Under the pieces are notes generated by a model. It made no database searches, was not told the DNA's origin, and was given only the letters and a program-made list of their open reading frames with translations. Shown piece by piece: positions 53,084-63,620 of a DNA stretch of 64,000 nt; position 1 is the first letter of the stretch; each line of letters begins with the position of its first letter. Source of the stretch: Zygnema cylindricum. Taxonomy: Eukaryota; Streptophyta; Zygnematophyceae; Zygnematales; Zygnemataceae. The stretch lies in NCBI GenBank assembly GCA_037447655.1, contig JBBHKE010003166.1:69635-133634 (forward strand). Reading direction: 5' to 3'. Made by a program: the position numbers and the translations under genes.

Positions 53084-54094
53084 TGTAACTCTGAGACTTC
53101 CATAGGTCCCCAGAGTGGGCAGCTCACACGAAACCTCTAGGATAACCCTCACACCTTGGAGTTTCAACAAAAAAAATGCCACTTTGGAAGAAAAAAACTC
53201 TAACCATTTTCACCCTTATGAAAAGTAGACTCGCGTCAGTCGATAGCTAAAAGAATGGCTTAATTTGCTCCCCTAAGCAGTAAGTTAGGAAGGGTCAATG
53301 TTCACCTTTTGTACAAAAGTACTTTGAGAGATTGGCGACTACCTACTATTTTTGCTAGTCCTATACCCCTATATAAACCCTCTACTACTAAAGTACGACA
53401 CTAATCAAAATATTGTATCGTACATAAAGGTACAGGTGTCGGTGTACTTTTTGTACAACCATTGCACGACATGGCCAAAATGTTGATGTCTGCGTGATCC
53501 AAATTTGATTTCATACTCTCCGGGGATGCTGCAAACAAATGGGATGTTGTCACATGTCCCTTGGTGTGGCGGCGATCGAAAACTACCAAAATGCCCACAG
53601 CGTGATTTCCGCTCCTAGCGTGGCTGTCCGATCAAACCGATTTTTAATTATAGCCGTCGGAACAAATCTGGGTTGTATTTGTTTCGTGCAGTACCCTAAT
53701 TTGTATTAGGCATAACTGCTTCTATGTGTTTTGAATCTGGTCATCCTTTAAATGAATTTCTCAACCTTTATTTCTTAAGGTAATTATCACACCCTATATA
53801 TCTCAATACTAGTCCTAGACTATAAGACAAAGCTAACGGCTACTTTGACGAATGATAAGTACCACGATCAAATCTTTAGTCCATCAAACCTTTTGGTAAA
53901 TCTTTTATGATCATGTTGTCTATCTCTCTAGACAGCTTAGGTAGCTATGGCTTTAGCTCTCTCTCTAGCTTTAAATGATAACGACAAGTGTGGGGGTTTG
54001 TGAGAGGAGTTAGAGGCAAACTACCTCCCATTCTTTATTGTTTTATATCACAATGTAAACATTCAAAATATCAAAAAAAAATATTATTTTATTA
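53084..54094 (-). repeat. 3' LTR of J (family 2), decayed
   Basis: The left end TGTAACTCTGAGACTTCC matches the family-2 outer end. GTAC motifs lie at about 53392-53465, a decayed tRNA-like CGATCAAATCT at 53865-53875, and the right end has TTATTA in place of CTACA before the polypurine tract TAAGGGGAGA. It is the most diverged family-2 LTR here. Confidence 0.7.
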
Positions 54095-54377
54095 TCTCCC
54101 CTTATTCTCTAGTCACCTTTAATTTTAAGACCACACTTCTCTTTGCAAAATATTAACTAATGGGAAGGTTTAGGTTTAGTCATTATATCTGCAACCATCT
54201 CACTATCTGGTCAATACATTAAGCTAATTATCTATTTTTTGCCTTCTCTCTGACAAAGCTGAGTCTAATGTCCATATGCTTTACTTTGAAGTAATGTTTG
54301 GGATTGGCAGCAATTACAATAGCTGCCTGTTTTTCATAAAAGTCTTTTTCTGCACACCACTCGAAACATGTCCAAGT
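54095..54377 (-). pseudogene. Copia RNase H C-terminus of J
   Basis: The minus-strand reading gives KQAAIVIAANPKHYFKVKHM and DIRLSFVREKAK, the last motifs of copia RNase H. It is cut at 54378, inside GVQKKTF-like sequence. No other domain remains. Confidence 0.7.
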
Positions 54378-54658
54378 TGTCGCGCGTGTTTTTGAAAAAC
54401 AAGATAAGGGCCCACAGCTCGGAATTGTTTTCATCATAGTCCAGCTAGCAACCCCCAAATGCGGATCCTTCCCATGATAATGATCATGTCCATTGCTGCC
54501 CACATCCCACCCAAAGACATGTATGCAAAATAGGGGAGACAATCGCACATGGAATAGGAATGAGTGTATGGGAAGGCGAAAAGATATCTCCTCCCCCTTC
54601 CTTTCTCCACCTAACCGAGGAAAAGGATTGGGTTTTTGGTAATCGGACTGATGTCCCA
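54378..54658 (-). repeat. 0.28-kb terminal-type repeat, copy 3 of 4
   Basis: Plus-strand ends are TGTCGCGCG and GATGTCCCA; on the minus strand it begins TGGGACATC after the purine run AAAGAAAAAT. The hydrophobic reading (THSYSMCDCLPYFAYMSLGG) is kept without a stop. Confidence 0.6.
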
Positions 54659-55831
54659 ATTTTTCTTTATACACTAGAAGTCTTAACACTTACTCCCTCA
54701 AAACCCACTATTCTGATCAATGGGGTTGTACTCTACTCTGGGAAAGTCCCGCTAAAGCAAAAAGTAACTATCAACAAAGACACAAATGCACTACCACGTA
54801 GAAATATATAAAGAATAAGATTGGTTGTTTTATGTTTCACAATATCACCTTGCCTCAGAAAAGAGAATAAAAGGTAAAAGATATGAAATATGGCGAAGCA
54901 AGCTCAACATACCCCGGCTATAAACAATGAAAATGAGAAAAGGCGAAACCTCTCCCGATCGTACCTCAAATAGGTATGATCCTCCTTCTTCCCTCGGTGT
55001 CCGGAACCTGAAACTGACTTGACTCTCCTTGGTTTCAAATAGCAAAAGTCAAAAATAACCCAAAAGGAAGATAGTGCCGACTAACCCCCTGGACTATAAT
55101 TTCCACACAAGACGAATCCAAAACCAAGATGGCCATAAAGTCAAAACAAAAGAAAATTTCTTCAAAGAAGGTTTGTTGGAATTTCTTTCACAAGAGACAA
55201 TACTGAAAACCAACCTATCTCCTCCAGCCCAAATTGCCTTATACATCAAAAGTTTGTGCAATCTCAAGTCCAAAAAGTCAAAGTAGCGTTATAACCAATG
55301 AATGTCAAGCAATTGTAAGTGAATTAACATAAGACAAATGAATCCGTACTACACCCGGGGCAAGAAGTTGTGCTTCTAACTGCAGATAGATCCGTAGCCG
55401 GAACTCAATATTAGTTCCACTATGGTAAGACAAAGTCATGAAAAAGACACGGAAGTGCCAGATTTTCACCTAAGGTAATTAATAGCCCAAAGATAAGCTC
55501 AGCCTAAACTGAATTCCCAGTGACAGTTAACAGCATAATCTAGAGGCAAATATGGAAAGCTTTGTGGCAACCGACAATGTACCCCCCACGAGGGCTAGTG
55601 GAAAATGGTTCCATGTAATTGTAGGGCAATCTTTGAGACGGAATAACTTGGCCGTTCAGCCTCAATTAGGCACGAAATAAAGTGCGTTCTTTTCAGTATG
55701 GAGAATAAAAGAATCTTAACTAGCTGGGTGTTCTCCTTCTGTAGTACTCCGATGACCATACAGGTGGAAAAAAGGGTTGGAAATCCTTGGTGATATAAAA
55801 GTGTGCCAGAAAAGCACTGGAGCTTGATAAT
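54659..55831 (-). repeat. 1.17-kb block, copy 3 of 3
   Basis: This copy is homologous along its length to 21568-22748 and 51841-53018. No reading frame is kept across the three copies. Shared landmarks are CTCCCTCAAAACCCAC at the left and GGAAATCCTTGGTGATATAA near the right end. Confidence 0.6.
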
Positions 55832-56112
55832 TGTCAAGCATGCCTAGGAAGAACAAGAGAAGGGCCCACAACCTAGAATTGTCTTAATCGGAGTCCTTCA
55901 AGCAACACCCAAATGCGGATGCTTCTTATAAAAATGATACTGTCCATTGTTTCTCACATCCCACTCAGAGACATGCATGCAAAATAGGGGAGACAATCGG
56001 TGAAGGAAAATGAACGACTGTATGGGAAGGCAAAAAGATATCTCCTCCTTCTTCGTTTCCCCACTTGACAAGGGAAAAGGATTTGGTTTTTGGAAATCGG
56101 GTTGATGTCCCA
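55832..56112 (-). repeat. 0.28-kb terminal-type repeat, copy 4 of 4
   Basis: The minus strand starts TGGGACATCAACCCG immediately after GAGGGGGGGAAAT, a convincing polypurine tract, and ends CATGCTTGACA. It sits where a gypsy 3' LTR should. A TGA interrupts the hydrophobic reading in this copy only. Confidence 0.6.
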
Positions 56113-56515
56113 ATTTCCCCCCCTCTTAGTCAATTGTGACTAAGATATAAGAATAATTACCCGCCCAATTCACAATTCGTGCAGAACCATGTGCTGGAGG
56201 GTAGAGTACGGGGTTCCTAAGATGAGGGGATACAAGCCGGATGCGAGCATTGACCGCACTGATTGCAGATTAAGACATTGCCCAACTCAGAGGACAAGTT
56301 GCATGTTGATGAACAGAAAGGAGGATCGGCAAAGTATGTAAATGGAAAGTGGGTTCGTCCTCTAATCCTCGAAGATGGCAAGGGGCCACATTGATCTGAT
56401 TCTCCTTAATTCTTCGACCATCCTTCCCCACAAATGCAAGAACCACCTTGTTGGAAACTTCTATCACTTTGAAAATCACCCGCCCTGCATAAATATCAAG
56501 CGTGTCCCAAAAACG
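56113..56515 (-). pseudogene. Gypsy integrase C-terminus of P
   Basis: The minus strand (56479-56270) reads VIEVSNKVVLAFVGKDGR and RIKENQINVAPCHLRGLED, matching the G2 integrase tail near 23.3 kb. An 8-bp stem-loop (56125-56144) and purine tract follow. Everything upstream is lost at the junction with copia H. Confidence 0.65.
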
Positions 56516-56529
56516 TGTATATATGGAAT

Positions 56530-59500
56530 AGACTTTATAAACTCTCTGTCTTCCGGACTCATCCGATCATGTAGTATTATTAATCCTCCTTCTACACTCC
56601 CATCACTTACTTTCTTCAAGTCCATGGGAGTGGTGCAAATGTTTACCTTTTACATCTGAAATTTTTTCAAACATATTTTCGATATCTTCCTTCTGAGTAG
56701 GTCTGATTATTCTCTTCCCTCTATCTTTTTCCATTTGAATCCCCAAAATATAATTAGCCTCCCCTAAATCCTTCATGCCAAATCTACTTCTAAGATCTTT
56801 CTTTAACTTATTGATCTTCTCCATAGATTTACTTAACACCATGAAATCATCCACATAAATTGCAATAAAAATCACATAATTCTCATCCTCAAACATATAA
56901 ATAGAATGGTCAGAACTGATCCGAATATATTCCAGACCGGTGAGAAACTCATCAGGTTTCTTGTTCCATTGTGTGGGAGCCTGTTTTAGTCCATATAAAG
57001 ACTTTACGAGCCTACAGACTTTGCTTTGTTCTCTTCGTCTATAAATCCCTTTGGTTATTCCATAAAGATTTCTTCCTCTAGTTCACCGTTGTGGAAAGCG
57101 GTCTTGATATCCATCTGGTGAAATTCCATGTCTTCCGCTGCTGCTAGGCTAAGGAGAATCCTTACAAATGGGAACCGAACCATTGAAGCAAAATAATCCT
57201 CATATTCTATCCCCACTTTTTGGGTGAACATCTTTGTTACAAACCAAGCCTTATATCTCTCAATGGTATTATCTAGGTTCAATTTCAATTTAATTGCCCA
57301 TTTGCACCTGATAGGTTTTCTATTTGGAGGACAGTTCACCAGCTCCCAAGTATCAGCTTCCATGATAAAAGCCATCTCATCATTTATGGCTCTGACCCAT
57401 TGGTCTTTCTCCGGACTATCCATTGCCTTTGAGTATGACTAAGGCTCATCTAGGTGATATAGCTTCGTTATCTTGTGAGCAACCTAGTTTTCTTGTAGTG
57501 TTTTGATGCTCCTCTGTCCTCGCTCAAAGTCTGAAGTTGGAATGGAGGGAAGTCTTGGATTCCTCCGCACGGTCTCTTCAGCTCCTTTGTCCATGGAGGC
57601 TGGTTATGGCTCCTCTTCCTCTCTCTTTAGAGTGTGTAGAAATATGAGGGGATTCTCAGATATCTCCTCCATCTTTGATCTCCCTTGATCTGCAATCACG
57701 TTTTCATTAATGTCCCTTCTAGGAAGATCTAAGGCCTCCTCACTCTTGGACTCAAAACTAATTCTGATTTTCTTAGTGTATTTGAAGGGATCAAAATACT
57801 TCCCTTCATCTATAACAATTGGATGCTTTACCAAAATGATATCTTGTTTAGCTAAGTCATAGACTATTTATCCCTCGACATCCTCATCATATCTCATAAA
57901 ACATCTCGGTTTCCCTTTAGCATCTAGTTTCTAGTTTTTCTTATCTTTGTGAAGACTGTAAACTTGACTACCGAATACGTTCAACTCAGAAATATTCAGT
58001 TTCTTTCCAACCCATCTCTCACAAGGGGTCATTCCTTTAACAACTGTAATGAGGACTCTTTTCTTAATGTAGTTAACACAGTTCATGGCTTCTGCCCAAA
58101 ATATTTTTCCTATTTTTTTATCTGCCAACATACTCACACACTATATCCCAAAGTCCGGTTCAACCTTTCAGCTACCCGATTTTGTTATGGATTATTCGAT
58201 AGAGTTTTCTGATGTTGAACTCCCTCATCTCTCAAGTATTGCGTAAACTGGTTAGATACTCTCCCCCATTATCACTCCTTATTCGCTTAATGGGGGTTCC
58301 GTGCAACTTCTCACTCTAGGCTTTGTATTCTTTGAAGTACTTTGGTGTTTCAGACTTTGGTTTTAAGAAGTACACTCTAGAAAATCTAGCCCAATCATTA
58401 GTAATTGTCAGCGTATACCTCTTCCCCCCAACAGAAGGTACTCTTGCTAGTCCCTAGATATATGTGTGTACCATATCTAGTACTTTATCACCAATATACT
58501 AAGCAGTTTTGGGAAAGGGGAGTCTGTGAGCTTTACCTTGGGCACACCCACTACAATCATCCATCATTTCATTATCCCCAACCTAACGCTTTACTACACC
58601 CAACTTTCTTTTTAGAGCCTACCTATTAAAACACATGCCCAACCGCTACGACATTATCGCTCGGACACCACCATAGTAAGACTCTTCTTTCATTACTCAA
58701 GTTAGCCTAACATTCTTTGGCTAATTTTATCCTATAAAGTAGACTTCATCTCCAGACTTAGCTTTTAAAGACCCCTTCAAATGGGGTATCAAAAATCCTC
58801 ACATCTAACACCGACAGACACAAGATTTTTATCACCAAGCACGTAGAGTACATTTTAGAAGGTGAGTATAAAAGTCTTACCCTCCCCTAAAACTTTCAGA
58901 TCTACCGAGCCAACTAGATTTGTGGTAACTTCTCTCCCATCCCCATTCTCTATTTCTACAGTAAGGATCTTTTTTAGCTTAGTGAATTGGTAGTGTCATA
59001 GCACATATGCATGGATGCCCCTGAATTGATAATCCATCCCTCCTCTGGAGCTTCCCGAATGGCTCCACGAGCACACTTTTGTTTCCAAGGAATCTCCTTC
59101 TCCTCCAAAATCTCGTCGAGGAGAAGCTCTCCATCCTCCTCCATTAAAGAATCATCCTTTTCATTCTCTTCTTTCACTTCGTGACCATAAGTGTCTTCTT
59201 CTTCCCTTCAGAAGAACCACCTCCACGGCTTTCTTGGAGCCTCAGCTCACACAGCTTGATGGAATCAGCTATGAAGTGTCGTGGCTTTTTACAGAAATGG
59301 CAAAGACCCTTTGGAGGCCTAGGTTCTCCAGATTGGTCGCCTTTGAAGATCATGTACAGCATTTTTGGATCCTTCCTCCACCGGTCTTTTAGGCAGCTAG
59401 AGCTTGAAGGCTCTTTCATCCTTTACAGATCTTGATGGTGTTCTCGTGCACGAGTATCATTTGGACCAGAATGTTTGATTTCTAATGACTATCATCCATT

Positions 59501-60176
59501 TGTTGCACTCGGTACAATATGTTTTCATACTCCTCACGCAACTTGATGATGAGGGTGTTAACTTTCATCTTTATTGTGCCTGTCCATCTGGCACATTCCA
59601 TCTCCATGTACAGAGAAAAGTGATCATTACAGTAATCTAACATCTTCCCTCCTTTGTAAGTATAACTCGTCAACCTTTGCTCAGCTAGTTGGAGCTCCTG
59701 AATGGTACCAGCTCTATAAATCTCCACTAGAGTCATCCACAACTCCTCGGCCTTGAAGATGTGAAGATGAGAGGTCGCCAAAGCTTCAGTTAGGTGCCTT
59801 AAAATGAAATGCTAGGCAGTCATGTTGGTGCACTACACCATTTGAATATCATTTTCCTCATTCTTTATGGCCACCGCTTTTAGTGCCGTGGCGATTGGAG
59901 TGAGAGGTATCTCCTTTCCTTTCCCCTTTTCGAACACATTGGTATCTTCATCATCTTTCTCCTCCGTTGATGCAGATGCTCTTGTAGAACATCTCACTTC
60001 TCCAAACCCGGGTGGAGTTCCCTGAGATGGACGTTTCACTTGTCCATAATATTACCCCGGTATCGTTTTTCACACAATGCCCCTATTATCATGGCTTCTA
60101 AGTACATGAACCCAGATCCGTTGAATTTAGGCACCCTAGAGGGTGGGCTCATAACATGCAAGTTTGTGTCCCCCAT
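56530..60176 (-). pseudogene. Ty1/copia gag-pol polyprotein of element H, degraded
   Basis: Starts at ATG 60176-60174, inside the LTR. Gag has SPPSRVP, LHIFKAEELWMTLVEIYRAG, an intact zinc knuckle near 59.28 kb (CHFCKKPRHFIADS, last Cys now Ser) and protease IINSGAS near 59.02 kb. Integrase is badly decayed between 58.9 and 57.9 kb. RT is readable at 57423-57055 (WVRAINDEMAFIMEADTWEL) and at 56896-56603, with YVDD at 56857-56846. Its last part, 57167-57546, recurs without visible change at 63621-64000. Many stops. Confidence 0.8.
60142..60156 (-). other. Primer-binding site of H, two mismatches
   Basis: The minus strand reads TGTTATGAGCCCACC directly after the LTR end AACTTGCA. Confidence 0.65.
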
Positions 60177-60346
60177 TTGGACTGCAAAATTCAAGAAGTC
60201 TCTAGGTAGTTTTTCACTAACCCACTTTCAACTAGAACAACTGCTACCATTGAAGACAAATAAACAATCTGATTGCATCCCTATGTAGTTTGGACTCCTT
60301 TGAGTCCACAACAAAGAAAATCATTGTGAAATTCTATGGGCACCAT
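60157..60346 (-). repeat. 5' LTR remnant of H (family 1)
   Basis: Only the U5 end of a family-1 LTR remains: gag start codon, GACTCCTTTGAGTCC hairpin near 60293 and the end at TGCAAGTTTGTG. It was cut by insertion of the family-3 LTR at 60347. Confidence 0.65.
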
Positions 60347-61426
60347 TGCCCACATAATTCAGAACCAAAAGAAGCTAATCTAGATAGTGCTGACTCCAAA
60401 TTGATATAAACCCAAATATATGATCCCTTGACAATAAGAACTCCAATACACCTTCACCCCTGTGAAGAGAAGACCTGACCTTCTGTGTGCTCAGTTCCAC
60501 CACAGAATGCAAAGCTTGAATATGTGTTTTAGACAATATTCCCCACTTTGACTTTCCCACTGAATAAGTGCCACCCTGGCACGCAAAGACTTTGACTAAC
60601 TACACCCCTGTGTAGCTTGGATTCCCCTGTGTCCGCAGCAAAAAGAATCAGTGAATGTGCTCACCCGAGCATTAAGTTATGGCTGGTCAAAGATGACCTT
60701 TATAGTTACAAGCTCTCTTAGAGAGAGGTACCGAAATATCTCTAAGTCTTAGTTTGCCTACTCATGACTACCTACTACTAAACCCTAGTCCAATAGGAAC
60801 ACTATATAGTACAAGAAGGTATGATGGGCGATGTACTTATTGTACGGCCATTGTACAACATGGTCTACAAGGTGACATGTGCCAAATCGGGAGCCATGGT
60901 TCCTCCTCACATTTTCTCCGGTGTCAAATAATGTGGCGCCACGTGGCACCGCGTGACGCTATCCCCAAAGGCCGCCGAAAGCTTATTGCTGGTGGCGGCT
61001 GTAATGGTGGTCGTCCGATCAATTGTATTTATACGACTTCGATTCGCTTCCATGCATCAATTGATTAATGCGCGTTTTCGTTAGTCTGCTGCGAATTAGT
61101 CCTTTGAATCAATAGGTAAATATGCGTGAAACATCTCACGTGTATCGTTTCGATAGTAACCTAATGGATAAGGCGTTGGTCTATTTAGTAGCCTACAGAC
61201 CCCGGTTCAAATCCGGCCGGCAGCAGTTTTTTGCTAAAACTAGTAAAATACTCTCTAATTCCAACTGCCTCCTTCTAAATGATGCGGCAACCATGGCGTG
61301 CCTTTGGTCCTCTCTTTCTCTCTCTTTACATTCTAACTAAAATATAGAAGTGAACTATTAGTCACCTCTTTTCAACACTCTATTAATTTTTCCAATACAG
61401 ACCTAGAAAATACATAAATTTCAACA
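60347..61426 (-). repeat. 3' LTR of L (family 3)
   Basis: The minus strand runs from TGTTGAAATTTATG to GAATTATGTGGGCA, 1080 bases, close to families 1 and 2. If the left end is right, an ATG again lies a few bases inside the LTR end. GTAC motifs lie at 60808-60860, GGCGCCACGTGGCACC near 60934, and the best tRNA-like module of the window at 61150-61232. The polypurine tract AAAATAAGGGGAG is at 61427-61439. Confidence 0.7.
61150..61232 (+). other. tRNA-like pseudogene inside the L LTR
   Basis: The + strand has an A-box-like GTAACCTAATGGATAAGG (from 61156), an anticodon-arm-like stretch, a perfect B box GGTTCAAATCC (61204-61214) within a CCGG-TTCAAAT-CCGG T arm, and six T at 61227-61232, a pol III terminator. 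The acceptor stem does not pair and the anticodon stem is poor, so it cannot be a normal tRNA. It is antisense to the element. Confidence 0.55.
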
Positions 61427-62765
61427 CTCCCCTTATTTTCTAGTATACCTTCTTTTCAACTCCCACTAAAACCCTTTTTTTTTCTTTTTTCTTTTCTTCG
61501 TTTTCCTCTTTCTTTTCTCCTCGTAAAACTTTAAGTGAATGCCCTCGTAGTTAAAGAAGTGTATTAGATGAACCAAAATAATAATTACATCACACATTTT
61601 ATTTTGCATTCCATTTTTCATAAATCCGAGAAAAGATTTTATCCACCTCATCTCTTTTCTATCCACACTAAATCCAATTTCCCTCTCGCAATTCGAATAG
61701 CTTGCCCCATCTCCAATATGCAACACACACCAAGATGCTAACCCTTTTACAAGCACACCTTCATAAATACCATCCCTTCATTAGTGATGTCAAATCCATT
61801 ACCCCCCAAATTTTCCCAAAAAACAAGTGTCCCCACTAAGTTCCTCATAAGATCTACGTCTTCGGTACTCATATATTTATCCATGATACTCACCCCATTT
61901 TCTGAAATTTCCTCACTCTCTCCCATGGAATTCTTTCCGCTGTGACTTTCTTTTTTTATCCCCAATAAATATTTCTCCTCCCCTAAACCTTTCATTAAAT
62001 ATTCCTCTACTCCCCTATCTTTTAAAACCCCCTCTAGATTTACCTCTCCCCTTTCCTCGGAATCCGTTGAAGTATCCCTTTCCGACCAATTTTCAGTTTC
62101 CAAAATATATATAAAATTATTCTCATTTTATTTATCTTTCCCTTTTTCAAGATCTGACTTTCTATAGTCTTTGACATCCACATCATGTCTAACTCCTTTA
62201 AGTACCTCCCTTCCCTTTACTTCCTTTATACCTCCAAAAGCACATCGTTGCTTTCGTGTAATTTCTGTGTACTTCTCTCTCTTCTCCATTCTACCGATGT
62301 GAAGAAGCTCCAATATTTCTTCATCCTCTTTCTCCTCTTCCCCTTTTCCTCCTCTTTCACGTTCCAACTTCTAAGTTCTTTTAAGCAAGGACACTCCTCA
62401 ATATAGTAACCCGGTTCTCTACAAAAGAAGCAAAAACCCTTTTTCAAAGCTCCCCTTTCTTTTCCTCTCCCTCTATTTCCACCAAAGTTCCGATAAGGTT
62501 TACCTTCGTCTTTCTTCCTCTCATCACGCTTCCGCTCGTCACCGCCGTTCCTCTCATCACGCTTCCGCCAATCACCACCAGCTGTAAAGGCATTTACCCT
62601 CTCACTTCCCCTACAAAGCTCCAAAGTGCTTTCCCTCACAAGATTTATCCCCATGGTAAAGCTCCAAGTCCACGAGGAGCCATCCATTGCCTGCATACGA
62701 TTAATGATGTTTCCGTACTCATCTGGGAGTTTCATGAGTAGTGTATTGATCTTTCTCTCCTCAGA
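61427..62765 (-). pseudogene. Copia polyprotein of L with deletions
   Basis: Read downward from 62765. The gag end gives INTLLMKLPDEYGNIINRMQ, NLVRESTLELCRGSERV and a Lys/Arg/Asp-rich repeat (RKRDERNGGDERKRDERKK). The knuckle CFFCREPGYYIEEC has Tyr for His. A protease-like remnant follows to about 62130. After a junction near 62110 come an acidic linker, LMKGLGEEKYLLGIKKE (RT end), and RNase H words such as WCVLHIGDGASYSN near 61.7 kb. Integrase and most of RT are absent. Confidence 0.65.
62226..62765 (-). CDS. Open gag-like segment of L
   Basis: An open frame of about 180 codons in L sequence spans the gag C-terminal half, a charged KRDE-rich repeat, the altered zinc knuckle and an acidic tail. 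Reading the frame further right (to 62882) enters the unrelated LTR M, so that N-terminal part is accidental. The charged repeat is absent from families 1 and 2. Confidence 0.5.
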   Translation of the reverse strand, partial: SEERKINTLLMKLPDEYGNIINRMQAMDGSSWTWSFTMGINLVRESTLELCRGSERVNAFTAGGDWRKRDERNGGDERKRDERKKDEGKPYRNFGGNRGRGKERGALKKGFCFFCREPGYYIEECPCLKELRSWNVKEEEKGKRRKRMKKYWSFFTSVEWRRERSTQKLHESNDVLLEV

Positions 62766-63620
62766 TGTAGAAATTAATGGTACATTTTTAGTATTTTCTA
62801 GGTCTAAATAGAAATATAGAAAGAAGCCGAGGCAGTCTACCTCTAACTTCTCTCTCCAAACTCTCGAACTTATCGCAGTCACTGAGAAATTGGAGAGGGA
62901 GCTAGAGCCATGGCTACCTAGGCTATCCAGAGGTTTACGAGAAATTTATATAAGTTAAAGGGTTTATTTTATGTAAAATATATGTGCCGGCCGCAGGATT
63001 TGATCCCTGTATCACCGGCCGGTAGACAGCAGACAGCTAGTAGCCTTAGCCGTTAAGTCTAGGACTAGTGTTACATAGAATATAGTTTGATATTTAATTA
63101 AACATGTATGCGTAGGATTAATCATTTGACTGTAATTTATTACAGGATACATAGATCCGGTAATGTGTAAAGTACGGATTACGGTACGGACTGAAAATCA
63201 ATACCGCGCATTTATTTCTTAATTGAAACGAATGCCGCGCAAGTATTTATAACGGCTACGATTAAATCCTGATTTAATCGGACGACCAGAAATAGCGCCG
63301 AGATCGCGGAAGAAGATTTTGGCGGTTTGTGGCCATTGCCACATCGAATGACACGTGGCGAAATTACATTGGATCGTGGAATATCCGAAGATTATAACAC
63401 CGAATCCGGATATGACATGTGTCGACATTTAGGCCATGTCGTACAATGTCCGTACCTAAAGTACAACGCCAGCTGTACTTTTGCGTACGAAGCTCTATTC
63501 TGATTGGTTCCGTATATCAGTAGATAGAGTCTGTGAGAGAGATAGGACTTAGAAAAATTAGGAGATAGGACCCTCTCTCCCAGAGAGCTTCTATACAAAA
63601 GGTCAACTTTGACCCTCCAT
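62766..63620 (+). repeat. Truncated family-2 LTR (M)
   Basis: The repeat starts TGTAGAAATTAATGG inside the L gag and proceeds in plus orientation through a tRNA-like GGATTTGATCC (62996-63006, minus-strand B box), CCACATCGAATGACACGTGGCG (63350 region), GTAC motifs (63435-63515) and a TATACAAA stretch near 63592. It breaks off after GACCCTCCATA, about 190 bases short of the family end, at the junction with the duplicated RT segment. Confidence 0.75.

Larger units (their letters stand above)
53084..54377 (-). mobile_element. Copia element J (family 2), 3' end only
   Basis: A decayed family-2 3' LTR (53084-54094) adjoins the end of a polyprotein (54095-54377). J is cut at 54378 by the terminal repeat of gypsy P. 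The missing remainder does not resume at 56516, where a family-1 RT begins. Confidence 0.75.
54378..56515 (-). mobile_element. Gypsy P: second G2-type 3' end
   Basis: The order in P (0.28-kb repeat 54378-54658, 1.17-kb block 54659-55831, 0.28-kb repeat 55832-56112, integrase tail 56113-56515) duplicates the layout at 21283-23600. Sequences differ by many substitutions, so this is an independent old copy, not a recent duplication. It lies between copia J (left) and copia H (right). Confidence 0.7.
56516..60346 (-). mobile_element. Copia element H (family 1), truncated at both ends
   Basis: The internal region is collinear with A, B and D from the 5' LTR remnant (60157-60346) and gag to the end of RT, where it meets gypsy P at about 56516. 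RNase H and the 3' LTR are missing. The right side is cut by the LTR of element L. Confidence 0.75.
60347..62765 (-). mobile_element. Copia element L (family 3), large internal deletion
   Basis: L consists of a complete 3' LTR (60347-61426) and only 1.34 kb of internal sequence, instead of about 4.35 kb, holding parts of gag, a protease remnant, the RT end and RNase H. The 5' side is cut at 62766 by a plus-strand family-2 LTR. Confidence 0.75.

Noticed and set aside
61150-61232. A functional tRNA gene
   Set aside because: Good B box and terminator, but the acceptor and anticodon stems do not pair and it sits in an LTR at the same place as other degenerate modules.
62766-62882. An N-terminal extension of the L gag frame into LTR M
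   Set aside because: M is a separate plus-strand insertion; the open reading across its edge is chance.
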